Origin: an uncultured Bacilli bacterium
GTDB taxonomy: Bacteria; Bacillota_I; Bacilli_A; RF39; UBA660
DNA length: 64,000 nucleotides
Direction: 5' to 3'
Assembly: GCA_934098395.1 (NCBI GenBank)
Contig: CAKOOM010000002.1
Span: 186,001-250,000 of the forward strand
In this document: positions 17,601 through 26,222 of the stretch, one piece after another
How positions within the stretch are numbered: position 1 is the stretch's first letter
Layout: each line of letters opens with the position of its first letter
The notes under the pieces: model-generated
Told to the model about the DNA's origin: nothing
What the model saw: only the letters and a program-made list of their open reading frames with translations
Database searches by the model: none
Made by a program: the position numbers and the translations under genes

Positions 17601-19058
17601 ATGAATAAAAATAATAAAGCTAATGTACCTTGGTATATATTACTATATATAGCTAGTTTAGTAATTGCAGGGATTACTTATGTTAAGAGATACTTCCCTT
17701 TGGTTAATTTTGAACAAATATTATATGGACTTACCAATATGAAAGGTTCTTCGGCTTCGGGAATTGTTGATGGAACAATATTTACCTTTTCTGTTGGTAC
17801 TTTGATATTTTTAATACTATTGGTTATATATATACTATTACATAATTCTAAGAAAGTAATTCTTATTAGAATTAAATATTATAGTGGGCTTATTCTTCTT
17901 GGTAGTCTTATATTTACGCTTTATGCTATTGGAGTTTTTGAATATGAAATTAATTTATTTAAACAAACTAAGATATATGATAAATATTATGTAGATGGAA
18001 ATGGTGTTGATATTACTTTTCCGGATAAAAAACAAAATTTAATATTTATATATATGGAGTCTATGGAAACAACTAATGCCAGTATAAAAAATGGTGGAGC
18101 TCAAAAGATATCTTATATTCCTAATTTAGAAAATTATGCACTAAAATATGATAACTTTTCTAGTGGTGAGAAACTTGGAGGATTTGTTCCTGTTAGTGGT
18201 ACTACATATACGTTAGCTGGGATGATTTCACAAAATTCTGGAGTTAATTTTAAATTACCAATTAATATTATGGATAAAGATATGGTTAAAATGGACAGTG
18301 TTTATGCTCTTGGCGATGTTTTATTAGATAATGGATATAAGAATTATTTGATGATGGGTAGTCAAGCTATTTTTGCTTCGAGAGATAAATATTTTAAAAA
18401 TCATGGTAATTATGAAATATTTGATTATACATATGCAATAAATAATGGATTGATACCTAAAGATTATCTTGTGTGGTGGGGATATGAAGATAAGAAATTG
18501 TTTGAATTTGCTAAGAATAAATTAAAAGATATTTCTAAAGAGAAACAACCTTTTAATCTTACTTTATTAACGGCAGATACTCACTTTACTGATGGTTATT
18601 TAGATAGTGAATGTGATACGCCATTTGATAAGAAATATGCGAATGTAATGCATTGTTCCGATAAAATGATTAATGATTTTATTACTTGGGTTATGGAACA
18701 AGATTTTTATAAAAATACAACAATTGTTTTAGTTGGAGATCATTTAACAATGCAATCTAGTTTTTACGATAATATAGATAAGAATTATACGAGAAGTGTA
18801 TATAATGTATTTATTAACTCACGTGTTAAGAGTGATACTACTAAGAATAGAACATTTAGTTCAATGGATATATACCCTACTACGCTAGCATCTTTAGGAG
18901 TTAAAATTGATGGAGATAGATTAGGCCTTGGAACAAATATGTACTCAAATAAGAAAACTTTAATGGAAGAATTAAGCTATAAATATGTAAGCAATGAATT
19001 AAAGAAAAGATCTTCTTTTTATGACAATTATATATATAAAGGGAAATCAAATGATTGA
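17601..19058 (+). CDS. LTA synthase/MdoB-family phosphoglycerol transferase (sulfatase fold)
   Basis: 485 residues: three hydrophobic segments in the first ~125 residues, then an extracellular alkaline-phosphatase-like domain. Motifs: NLIFIYMESMETTNAS (first metal Glu), IPNLENYALKYDNFSSG, VPVSGTTYTLAGMISQNSG (nucleophile Thr in the MdoB-like T-x-x-G-M context), LLTADTHFTDGY and VLVGDHLTMQ (metal Asp-His). The GM-x-SQ-x-SG segment is closer to MdoB/OpgB than to LtaS. It probably transfers phosphoglycerol from phosphatidylglycerol to a surface glycan or teichoic acid. GGAGGT site before the ATG; monocistronic. Fewer membrane segments than the usual five. Confidence 0.82.
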   Translation: MNKNNKANVPWYILLYIASLVIAGITYVKRYFPLVNFEQILYGLTNMKGSSASGIVDGTIFTFSVGTLIFLILLVIYILLHNSKKVILIRIKYYSGLILLGSLIFTLYAIGVFEYEINLFKQTKIYDKYYVDGNGVDITFPDKKQNLIFIYMESMETTNASIKNGGAQKISYIPNLENYALKYDNFSSGEKLGGFVPVSGTTYTLAGMISQNSGVNFKLPINIMDKDMVKMDSVYALGDVLLDNGYKNYLMMGSQAIFASRDKYFKNHGNYEIFDYTYAINNGLIPKDYLVWWGYEDKKLFEFAKNKLKDISKEKQPFNLTLLTADTHFTDGYLDSECDTPFDKKYANVMHCSDKMINDFITWVMEQDFYKNTTIVLVGDHLTMQSSFYDNIDKNYTRSVYNVFINSRVKSDTTKNRTFSSMDIYPTTLASLGVKIDGDRLGLGTNMYSNKKTLMEELSYKYVSNELKKRSSFYDNYIYKGKSND

Positions 19059-19085
19059 TTTCTTTTTTTATTAATTGATATTTTT

Positions 19086-19114
19086 TTGACAAATATTAAA
19101 ATTTGTGATAGTAT
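19086..19114 (+). promoter_or_regulatory. promoter of the 19146-20144 gene
   Basis: TTGACA (19086-19091), 17 bases, TAGTAT (19109-19114). Because these lie where a longer open frame would start, they rule out that upstream start. Confidence 0.85.
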
Positions 19115-19145
19115 ATTAAATCGACTGAAAAAAGGGAGTGAATTT

Positions 19146-20144
19146 ATGAATATTAATTTTGATAAGATTAGTATTATTAATGGAAATTTTTCTGTTGATA
19201 AATTAATGAAATTAAAGGAAATAGCTAGTCATGAAAAAATGATACTGGCAGATTCAAAACATTTATATAAGACTAATATTAGTAGTAAGCTTGATACTTT
19301 TAAAGATTTTCCACTTTCTACGAAAGCAACTGAAAGAGTTTATTTGTCTAGTGAGTATAGTAAATATTCAATGGATGATAAGAATATTATTTTAAGTAAT
19401 ATAGTTTTTTCTCGAAACGAGTCTTTTGCTAATATTATTGCGCTTTCGGGGCTTACAATTGAACAATTGGATAAATATATTCAGATGATTGCATTTTTTA
19501 ATGATAATAGAAGTTTAATTGATAGTAAGAATGCTAAAATTGTTAAAATGGCTGAATATGTAAGAAAGGTAAGCTTAGTACTTAGAAAATATACATGTAA
19601 TCATTATCCGAAAACTACGAATGAAATGATTATTAATAAGCTTAGTGAAATGTTGACTTTTGATAGAGAACTTATTACTGAAAAGTATGACAAGTTTGCT
19701 TTAAAGAGAGAACAAATTGAAATTGAAAAGAAAAATAATGAATTAAAGAAAAAGACTGCTAATGTTAAATATGGAAAAGTTGGAAAAGACAATATTAAAA
19801 TGATTGATTCTTTTGTAAGAACTTTAGCTAATGTTAATAGTTTAGAGTTAGTTTATTATAATTGCTTTAATAAAAATGATAATAAATGTCATATTGATTT
19901 TTGCTGTGTATTTGAAGATAATATTAATATGACGGATGTTGAAATAGTTGCTTCAGCATTGAATTATTTTGCTTCAACGATGAAGAAATTAAATGTTATA
20001 ATTAATTATGATGTTATGACTAATACTGAATTATGTTTAAATATAAAGAAACAAGATCCAAAAACTATCAGAAAACTTAATTGTGCTAGTTTAGTTTATC
20101 AAAAGAAACTTGGTTATACTAAAAGAAATATTAAAAGAGCATAA
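19146..20144 (+). CDS. Unknown 332-residue cytoplasmic protein
   Basis: ATG at 19146 follows GGGAGTG; the promoter lies just upstream. No signal peptide or membrane segment. The middle (about 195-215) is a charged coiled-coil-like stretch (REQIEIEKKNNELKKKT), separating an N-terminal helical part from a C-terminal alpha/beta part (YGKVGKDNIKMIDSFVRTLANVNSLELVYYNCF). Cysteines are clustered in the C-terminal part (HIDFCCVFED). I do not recognise it. It ends in its own terminator. Confidence 0.6.
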   Translation: MNINFDKISIINGNFSVDKLMKLKEIASHEKMILADSKHLYKTNISSKLDTFKDFPLSTKATERVYLSSEYSKYSMDDKNIILSNIVFSRNESFANIIALSGLTIEQLDKYIQMIAFFNDNRSLIDSKNAKIVKMAEYVRKVSLVLRKYTCNHYPKTTNEMIINKLSEMLTFDRELITEKYDKFALKREQIEIEKKNNELKKKTANVKYGKVGKDNIKMIDSFVRTLANVNSLELVYYNCFNKNDNKCHIDFCCVFEDNINMTDVEIVASALNYFASTMKKLNVIINYDVMTNTELCLNIKKQDPKTIRKLNCASLVYQKKLGYTKRNIKRA

Positions 20145-20162
20145 AATAGATTATGCTCTTTT
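20133..20162 (+). terminator. terminator of the 19146-20144 gene
   Basis: A 12-bp perfect stem, AAAAGAGCATAA and its complement around AATAGA, ending in T; it includes the stop codon. Confidence 0.88.
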
Positions 20163-20170
20163 TAGATATC

Positions 20171-20199
20171 TTGGCAAATTATAAATATTTTAGTATAAT
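20171..20199 (+). promoter_or_regulatory. promoter of the PAP2-tmcAL operon
   Basis: TTGGCA (20171-20176), 17 bases, TATAAT (20194-20199). Confidence 0.85.
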
Positions 20200-20229
20200 T
20201 ATATTAGTTTGAAAGCGAGGTGTTTTGAT

Positions 20230-20841
20230 ATGAAGAGAAAAATTAATAATGTAGATATTTTAATATTAGTATGTTCTTGTTTATTTATTATATTGACATG
20301 TATGGTTCTTAGTAATAAGTTTATTGTGATTGATAGTTATTTTCAAAGTTTAATGTTAAATATTAGAAGTAATGGTCTTACTGATACGATGATGATTATC
20401 ACTAATATTGGTAGTAGTTATACACTTATTGCAATTAGTTTCTTACTTTTATTTCTGTTAAAAAAGAAAAAAAATGCATTATTTATTTTAATTAATTTGA
20501 TTTGTTCGTTTGCATGCAGTCAAGTATTTAAATTTATTTTTAGAAGATCTAGGCCTAGTACAGAAGGATTAGTGGATACGATAGGATATAGCTATCCTTC
20601 TGGACATACGATGGTTAGTATTTGTTTTTTTGGTTTTATAACTTACCTACTTTGTAAGAAAGAAAAGTCAAATGTTAAGAAATTTTTTATTTGCTTGTTG
20701 TATTTACTAACGGTTTTCTTTATTGGCTTTAGTAGAATTTATTTGGGAGCTCACTACTTTTCTGATGTGATAGCTGGTGGACTTTTATCGATAATTTATC
20801 TATGTTTATTTATTAGATTTCTTAATAGAAAGGAAGCATAG
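20230..20841 (+). CDS. PAP2-family membrane phosphatase
   Basis: 203 residues with about six membrane segments. The three phosphatase motifs are present: KFIFRRSRP, SYPSGHTM and SRIYLGAHYFSDVIAG, giving the Arg/Lys, Ser-Gly-His and Arg-x5-His-x3-Asp of the active site. Likely dephosphorylates undecaprenyl pyrophosphate or phosphatidylglycerol phosphate on the outer face. ATG at 20230 is chosen over an upstream TTG (20209) because GCGAGGTG lies between them. tmcAL begins 2 bases after the stop, so they share an mRNA. Confidence 0.85.
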   Translation: MKRKINNVDILILVCSCLFIILTCMVLSNKFIVIDSYFQSLMLNIRSNGLTDTMMIITNIGSSYTLIAISFLLLFLLKKKKNALFILINLICSFACSQVFKFIFRRSRPSTEGLVDTIGYSYPSGHTMVSICFFGFITYLLCKKEKSNVKKFFICLLYLLTVFFIGFSRIYLGAHYFSDVIAGGLLSIIYLCLFIRFLNRKEA

Positions 20842-20843
20842 AT

Positions 20844-21971
20844 ATGAGAGTTATTGGAATTGTTGCGGAATATAATCCATTTCATTATGGACATTTATAT
20901 CAAATAAGAAAAGTTAAGGAAATGTATCCAGATTCAGTAATAATAGCTATTATTAGTACTAATTATACGCAAAGAGGAGGATTCTCTTTAATTAATAAAT
21001 GGGACAAAACTAGGATATGTCTTAATTATGGAATAGATATGGTGGTTGAACTACCTACCCTTTATACGACGCAGGGAGCTGATATGTTTGCATATGGCGC
21101 TATTTCTATTTTAAATATGTTGCATATTGATACGCTTGTTTTTGGAATGGAATGCGATGACGTAGAATATCTTATTAAGGCTGCTAAGACACAAATTAAT
21201 AATTCAAAATATGATGAACTAGTACAAAAATATCTTCTTACGGGGATTAACTACCCTACTGTTCTTGGAAAAGCATTAAAGGAAATGATTGGATATACGA
21301 CTGATAAGCCGAATGATTTGTTAGCAATATCTTATATAAAAGAAATTATTAAAAACAATTATAAAATTGAACCAGTCGGTATTAAAAGAACTAATGATTA
21401 TCATGGCAAAGAGATTAAATCTTCAATAGTTAATGCTTCATTAATTAGAGATATGTTAGATAAAAATATGGATGTTTCTAAATATGTTCCAACTGAAACA
21501 TATAAATGTTTAAATATGAAAAATTTTGATAATGGTTATTTGTTACTTAAATATAATATTAGTAATAATGAAAATAGATTATATGAATATTTAACGGTAG
21601 ACGAAGGTATTGAAAATAGGATTTTAAAGTATTATAAGGATTGTGATAATTGGTGTGCGTTAGTTAACTTAATTAAAACAAAGAGATATACTTATAATAA
21701 AGTTAATCGAATGCTTATGCACATACTACTAAATATTAAAAAGATTGATAATAATAAGGAAATTTATTTAAGAGTATTAGGTTTTAATGATATAGGGAGA
21801 AATTATTTAAAACAAATAAAGAAAGATTTAGATGTAATAAATACTTGTAAACAAGGAATTAATAAAGCTCTTGATATAGAAATAAATGCTACGTATATTT
21901 ATTCATTAATTACTGGAGATAATTCTTTAATAGAAAGAGAATACAAAAATAAACCTATTATATTTCATTAA
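20844..21971 (+). CDS. tmcAL: tRNA(Met) cytidine acetate ligase TmcAL (YlbM)
   Basis: Forms N4-acetylcytidine at the wobble base of elongator tRNA-Met from acetate and ATP. The N-terminal nucleotidyltransferase-like domain carries GIVAEYNPFHYGHLYQI (HxGH type), QRGGFSLINKW, VVELPTLYTTQGADMFAYGA and the LVFGMECDD block. The C-terminal part fits the tRNA-binding region. 375 residues, close to the family length of about 400. Its last 14 bases overlap the converging gene. Confidence 0.92.
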   Translation: MRVIGIVAEYNPFHYGHLYQIRKVKEMYPDSVIIAIISTNYTQRGGFSLINKWDKTRICLNYGIDMVVELPTLYTTQGADMFAYGAISILNMLHIDTLVFGMECDDVEYLIKAAKTQINNSKYDELVQKYLLTGINYPTVLGKALKEMIGYTTDKPNDLLAISYIKEIIKNNYKIEPVGIKRTNDYHGKEIKSSIVNASLIRDMLDKNMDVSKYVPTETYKCLNMKNFDNGYLLLKYNISNNENRLYEYLTVDEGIENRILKYYKDCDNWCALVNLIKTKRYTYNKVNRMLMHILLNIKKIDNNKEIYLRVLGFNDIGRNYLKQIKKDLDVINTCKQGINKALDIEINATYIYSLITGDNSLIEREYKNKPIIFH

Positions 21972-22383
21972 TAAGTTTATCTAATAATTTTACTATTTCA
22001 GATGAAAGAAATGTTTGGGAATATTTAGGCATTTCTTTTTTATTTATATTAAATAAATATGCTAATTTTACTAAATTGTTATCACTGTTTTGGCTACTAT
22101 TTAATATATTAATATCAGTTACAAAGACATTATTTTCTTCAGTAATTGTTATATCATTTTTATTTTTAGGCTTTGAAAAATGAAAGATATATCGATTAAA
22201 ACGGTTAACACTAATATTATCATAGATATCGATAATAATATTAGTAGATTCTTCTTTAACACGAAACATATAATTGTAGTCATTTAATTTTTGATATTTT
22301 AGGATATCACAAATAAAGATTGTAGTTAATTTTGATGCTTCAATATCTTTTATAAATTTATACATTAAATCTTTGTTATTCAT
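21958..22383 (-). CDS. Unknown 141-residue protein
   Basis: The ATG at 22383 has a GGTGAT site five bases before it; the in-frame ATG at 22410 has none. The protein is alpha/beta, with no membrane segment: KDLMYKFIKDIEASKLTTIFI, then beta strands around NYMFRVKEESTNIIIDIYDN and a helical C-terminus. No family recognised. Its 3' end overlaps tmcAL on the other strand by 14 bases, which is unusual for genes with separate promoters. Confidence 0.5.
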   Translation of the reverse strand: MNNKDLMYKFIKDIEASKLTTIFICDILKYQKLNDYNYMFRVKEESTNIIIDIYDNISVNRFNRYIFHFSKPKNKNDITITEENNVFVTDINILNSSQNSDNNLVKLAYLFNINKKEMPKYSQTFLSSEIVKLLDKLINEI

Positions 22384-22497
22384 TGTATCACCATGATATA
22401 AAAATAACATAATAATTTAACTAAGTCAATTTCAATACCTTAAAAACTTTGAATGTTAACTATTTATCAACGTTGATTTTGCTTTTTTTATAAAATG

Positions 22498-22506
22498 TGT
22501 TATAAT
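22498..22506 (+). promoter_or_regulatory. extended -10 promoter of the FemABX gene
   Basis: TGT-TATAAT with a poor -35 17 bases upstream; the ribosome site AAAGGAGG follows 12 bases later. Confidence 0.6.
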
Positions 22507-22532
22507 AATTACTCTGTAAAGGAGGAGTGTAT

Positions 22533-23771
22533 ATGAGAATAATAGAATTAAATCAAATTCAATATAGAAATTATTCAAATATTCATAGTAGAAGAAATTT
22601 TGGACAAACTGTCGAATATTCTTTACTGGATACGAATAATAAGAAAAAAAGATTGTTCTTAGGTTTAATTGATGATAATAATAATTTATGTGCAGCAACG
22701 TTAATACTTATTACTCAGATTTCTCCTTCGGTTAAAAGGGCTGATGCTCCGAATGGTTTTTTGATTGATTATGCAGACTATGAATTAGTAAAAATATTTA
22801 CTGATAAATTAAAAGAATATTTATTAAGAGAAAAAATTACTTTTTTAATTACTAATCCAATGTTTAAATATAAGGTATATAATAAAGATAATAAAGTGAT
22901 TACTAATAATAGTAATTTACTTGATAATTTATATAAATTAGATTATCAGAGTGTTGGTTATGCAAATGATTTTAGTAAGTATGATGTTATCGTAGATGGT
23001 AATGATAGTGCTTTTGAAATTTATAAAAATTTTAATAGGAATACAAAGAGAAATATTAGAGATGCTCAAGCTATTGGAGTTACTTTAGTTAAAGGTAAAA
23101 ATGAAGATATTGATATAGCTTATGATATTTTTAAAAAGAAAACTAAAAATGGAATTGAATTTTATAAGAACTTATTAGAGGTTTATAATAATAAAGATAA
23201 TAAAATGGAAATATTTTTTGTTAAATTAAATCCGAATAAATATTTAGTTAATTGTAAGCAACTATATGAAAATGAGCGAAATAGAAATGAAAAATTACAT
23301 ATAGCTTTTAATAAAAAAAGAGGATATGTAAAGGAAAAGATTCTTAATAGGAAGATTGAATCTGATATGGCTTTGGAGAAATATAATCGAATGCTTAATA
23401 AAGCAATTAAATTTAGTCAAACACATAATGAAGATGTAATTATAGGTACGAGTATTATTATGCGAAATAATCGTGAAATATACTTTTTAATTGATGGGTA
23501 TAAAGAAGAATATCGTGCTATTCATTCGACACATATTCTTAAATGGGCTATTATAAAAAAATATAATAGTATTGGTTATAGAATATTTAATTTGGGAGAA
23601 ATTCATAAAAATTATAATGATAAGACTAGTAAATATTATGGACAATATTTATATAAAATTGGTTTTGCTGGGAATGTTTGTGAATATCCACCTAGTTTGA
23701 TACTAGTTATTAATAAGAGGGTTTACTCGGCTTATGAGAAATTAAATATGTTTAAATTTAAAAAGAAATAG
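22533..23771 (+). CDS. FemABX-family peptidoglycan aminoacyltransferase
   Basis: 412 residues with the two GNAT-like domains and linking helices of Fem ligases, which add amino acids from aminoacyl-tRNA to the lipid II stem peptide to build the interpeptide bridge. Diagnostic parts: SRRNFGQTVEYSLL, PNGFLIDYADYELVKIFTDKL, FNRNTKRNIRDAQAIGVTLVKG, the long charged helix pair about 250-300, and FNLGEIHKNYN near the end. ATG at 22533 is 7 bases after AAAGGAGG; a GTG at 22527 would be too close. The added residue cannot be predicted. Confidence 0.87.
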   Translation: MRIIELNQIQYRNYSNIHSRRNFGQTVEYSLLDTNNKKKRLFLGLIDDNNNLCAATLILITQISPSVKRADAPNGFLIDYADYELVKIFTDKLKEYLLREKITFLITNPMFKYKVYNKDNKVITNNSNLLDNLYKLDYQSVGYANDFSKYDVIVDGNDSAFEIYKNFNRNTKRNIRDAQAIGVTLVKGKNEDIDIAYDIFKKKTKNGIEFYKNLLEVYNNKDNKMEIFFVKLNPNKYLVNCKQLYENERNRNEKLHIAFNKKRGYVKEKILNRKIESDMALEKYNRMLNKAIKFSQTHNEDVIIGTSIIMRNNREIYFLIDGYKEEYRAIHSTHILKWAIIKKYNSIGYRIFNLGEIHKNYNDKTSKYYGQYLYKIGFAGNVCEYPPSLILVINKRVYSAYEKLNMFKFKKK

Positions 23772-23788
23772 ATTTTTTCTATTTCTTT
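23762..23788. terminator. bidirectional terminator between the FemABX and kinase genes
   Basis: AAAGAAATAGA/TCTATTTCTTT stem, five-T loop, A and T flanks. Confidence 0.8.
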
Positions 23789-23790
23789 CT

Positions 23791-25440
23791 TTATTCTTCA
23801 AAGTAACTTGTTCCAATGAATTCTCTTAATATTGATAGTGCTGGAACATCTTCGCTAGGTAGTGGTAGTACTAAATCTAGAAGTTTTATAAGTCTTAATG
23901 CTGTTAGATATTCTGGATCTTCTTTGGTTACTTGATATAGTAATGGCTCAGCATATACTTTTAATACTGCTAATTCATATGCTAGGAAAGTATTGAAGAT
24001 TACATCAGCTTGATCTTGATATGGAAATACATACTGTTCCTCCCCCATTCTTACTTCGTTCCAGGTACTTAATGTATGTGATGGAGCGTATCCTCTAGTA
24101 CGATTATCTCTTACCATACGTCTAATTAATCTTATATCTGTTAGATTAATACGATTATCATTATCAATATTTAAATATACTAATGGAGAAATATATATTT
24201 TGAATTTTTTATTTTTAGGGATTTCTTTTAATAATTCGTTAGATAAAGCATGCAATCCTTCGACTACAAGTATATCGCAAGAATTCATTTGAATGGATTT
24301 ATTGAAGCTTTTTTTACCTTCAATAAAATCAAATGTTGGGGTATTTACTTTTTGCCCTTTTAATAACTTATTTATTTGATTATTAAATAATTTTATATCA
24401 ATTGCTCTAAGACTTTCAAAGTCTGGTTTACCAAACTCATTTAATGGAGTTTCATCTCTATTTAAGAAGTAATCATCTAAAGATAATGGTATTGGATTTA
24501 ATCCGAATGTTTTTAAATACATTGATAATTTTCTAGCTGATGTAGTCTTTCCTGATGAAGATGGACCTGATAGAAGGATTATTTTAATATCATCTTTTCT
24601 TTCTTGAATAGATTTTGCTATTTGTTGTAGTCGATAATCTTGAATTGATTCGGATAAATTTATTAGTTCTCCAGGTTTACTTTTAATAATGGCATCATTT
24701 AATTCACCAATACTGCTGATATTTAATATTTTAGCCCATTCAAGATATTCATCTATATTATTGAAATATTGTTCGTGATGAGTATATTTGGCATTCTTTT
24801 TATTAGAATATGCTGAGGGGTATGTTAGAACAATACCTTTATCTTCAAGCTTTGTTAAGTCATAATATTTTAATATAGAACTATCGTGTGGCATTGATCC
24901 GATTACATAATTATATACACCATCAAATTTATATAGGGTTACATAATTGTTTTTATTATAAAATAATGTTTTGACTTTATCTTCCCTTTTGACATTTTTA
25001 AAATAGGTTAATGCTTCTTCCATGGTTGTTTCTACTTTGATAAATGGGATTTCTTTTTTTACTTTTTCTTGCATTTTATCTTTAATATTTTTAATTTCTT
25101 CATCTGTTAATCCTCTACTGGTTTCAAAAAAGATTCCTTTGTCAATTGAATGTCTTATTTTTATAGTTACATTTTTTCCTAATATATCTGTTGCGGATGA
25201 TAAAAATAAATAAGTTAATCCACGTTCATAGATTCTGCTACCATAGGGGTCATTAATGGTATATAAGGTTAAATTGCCACTTTTGTTTATTTGATCTTCA
25301 TAATTTACAATAGTATTATTGATGTTGGCACATATAATTTCTTTTTCGTTTGGAAGTTCGTTAATTATTTCTTTTAATTTTATTCCTTTACGATATTCTT
25401 TTTTGGTACCATCACTAAATGTTATTATTATGTTATTCAT
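23791..25440 (-). CDS. TGS-domain nucleoside (uridine-like) kinase
   Basis: 549 residues in three parts: a TGS domain (1-60), a threonyl-tRNA-synthetase second-additional-domain-like part (60-230, with THHEQYF near 220) and a uridine kinase/phosphoribulokinase domain. The P loop GPSSSGKT is at 292-299, followed by PLSLDDYFLNRDETP and DILVVEGLHAL. This fused architecture is widespread in Firmicutes and Bacteroidetes. The substrate is not proven; uridine/cytidine is suggested by the kinase domain. GAGGAGTTGAATAT site before the ATG. Confidence 0.85.
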   Translation of the reverse strand: MNNIIITFSDGTKKEYRKGIKLKEIINELPNEKEIICANINNTIVNYEDQINKSGNLTLYTINDPYGSRIYERGLTYLFLSSATDILGKNVTIKIRHSIDKGIFFETSRGLTDEEIKNIKDKMQEKVKKEIPFIKVETTMEEALTYFKNVKREDKVKTLFYNKNNYVTLYKFDGVYNYVIGSMPHDSSILKYYDLTKLEDKGIVLTYPSAYSNKKNAKYTHHEQYFNNIDEYLEWAKILNISSIGELNDAIIKSKPGELINLSESIQDYRLQQIAKSIQERKDDIKIILLSGPSSSGKTTSARKLSMYLKTFGLNPIPLSLDDYFLNRDETPLNEFGKPDFESLRAIDIKLFNNQINKLLKGQKVNTPTFDFIEGKKSFNKSIQMNSCDILVVEGLHALSNELLKEIPKNKKFKIYISPLVYLNIDNDNRINLTDIRLIRRMVRDNRTRGYAPSHTLSTWNEVRMGEEQYVFPYQDQADVIFNTFLAYELAVLKVYAEPLLYQVTKEDPEYLTALRLIKLLDLVLPLPSEDVPALSILREFIGTSYFEE

Positions 25441-25503
25441 ATATTCAACTCCTCTTTACTATATAATAATATTATATCATATTTTTTGGTTTATTTGACA
25501 AGA

Positions 25504-25545
25504 AAAGTATGTCTATACCATGTATTTAGGTATTTGACATACTTT
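25504..25545 (-). terminator. terminator of the nrd operon, overlapping the nrdG stop
   Basis: AAAGTATGTC (25545-25536 on the minus strand) pairs with GACATACTTT (25513-25504). The upstream arm lies within the last nrdG codons. Confidence 0.7.
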
Positions 25546-26028
25546 ATCTTCAGATAAACTTTTTCTTGTATCTATTATTCTTTGATTAGATGAACCTCTA
25601 AATGGAACATTATAGCTTTTTAATTCAAGAATAAATGGGGAGTCTACTAAGGCATCGATGTTTTCTAATAGTTCTTTTAGCTTAGGCTCTTTTTTAGCGC
25701 GTACTAATAAATCTTCCATTTTATATCCTGTGTAACACCATACACTTAAACCAATCGATTGAGTGAATTTTGCTATTTCTAGGCAAGCATCAATTTGAGC
25801 TAAAGGGTCGCCACCTGACAAAGTTATTCCGTCTTGAAATTCAATGTTTTTTATTTCTTCACAAAGATCTGATACTTCTTTTAGGTACCCGCCTGTGAAG
25901 GAATGGGTATTTGGGTTATGGCAACCAGGGCAATTGTGAATGCATCCTTGACACCAAATAACACTTCTGATTCCTTCACCGTCGACGATACTATCGGTTG
26001 TAATATCTCCGGCTAATCTAATTTTCAT
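25513..26028 (-). CDS. nrdG: Anaerobic ribonucleotide reductase activating enzyme NrdG
   Basis: Radical SAM protein that places the glycyl radical on NrdD. The cluster motif C29-x3-C33-x2-C36 lies in WCQGCIHNCPGCHNP, with an extra C26. Then GGDPLAQ (SAM-binding GGE-like motif) and SVWCYTGYKMEDL. 171 residues, full length. It begins 4 bases after the stop of the separate glycyl-radical peptide gene and has only a weak ribosome site, so translation is probably coupled to it. Confidence 0.93.
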   Translation of the reverse strand: MKIRLAGDITTDSIVDGEGIRSVIWCQGCIHNCPGCHNPNTHSFTGGYLKEVSDLCEEIKNIEFQDGITLSGGDPLAQIDACLEIAKFTQSIGLSVWCYTGYKMEDLLVRAKKEPKLKELLENIDALVDSPFILELKSYNVPFRGSSNQRIIDTRKSLSEDKVCQIPKYMV

Positions 26029-26032
26029 GATT

Positions 26033-26206
26033 TTATTTTTCCATCAAGCCTTGAGTGCCGTGTTTAACTCTATCTCTTTCTTCAGCTTTTTTACCATTGT
26101 TGAATCTATCTACGGTTCCTACTAAATATCCTGTTATTCTTCTAATTCTTTCAAAACCTACACCCTCGCCTACTGTTTTTTCTTCTCTTACGTCTACTTC
26201 TTTCAT
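26033..26206 (-). CDS. Small glycyl-radical subunit of class III ribonucleotide reductase (split NrdD C-terminus)
   Basis: A 57-residue protein. It reads VGFERIRRITGYLVG then TVDRFNNGKKAEERDRVKHG, which matches the C-terminal glycyl-radical loop of NrdD (the RVCGYLG-type motif), with the likely radical at Gly26. The nrdD product ends before this motif. The gene has its own AAGGAGG site 8 bases before the ATG and lies between nrdD and nrdG, 16 bases after the nrdD stop. It is therefore probably a true subunit rather than debris; the conserved RVKH tail is intact. A disrupted single nrdD gene is the alternative. Confidence 0.8.
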   Translation of the reverse strand: MKEVDVREEKTVGEGVGFERIRRITGYLVGTVDRFNNGKKAEERDRVKHGTQGLMEK

Positions 26207-26222
26207 TTTTATTCCTCCTTAT

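Noticed and set aside
19086..19145. Longer N-terminus for the 19146-20144 gene
   Set aside because: TTGACA and TAGTAT with 17-base spacing lie within it, so it is promoter, not coding; the good ribosome site precedes 19146.
26207..26222. Sequencing frameshift between nrdD and the small radical gene
   Set aside because: The junction has a stop, an AAGGAGG site and an ATG at correct spacing, not a simple one- or two-base slip; a natural break cannot be ruled out.
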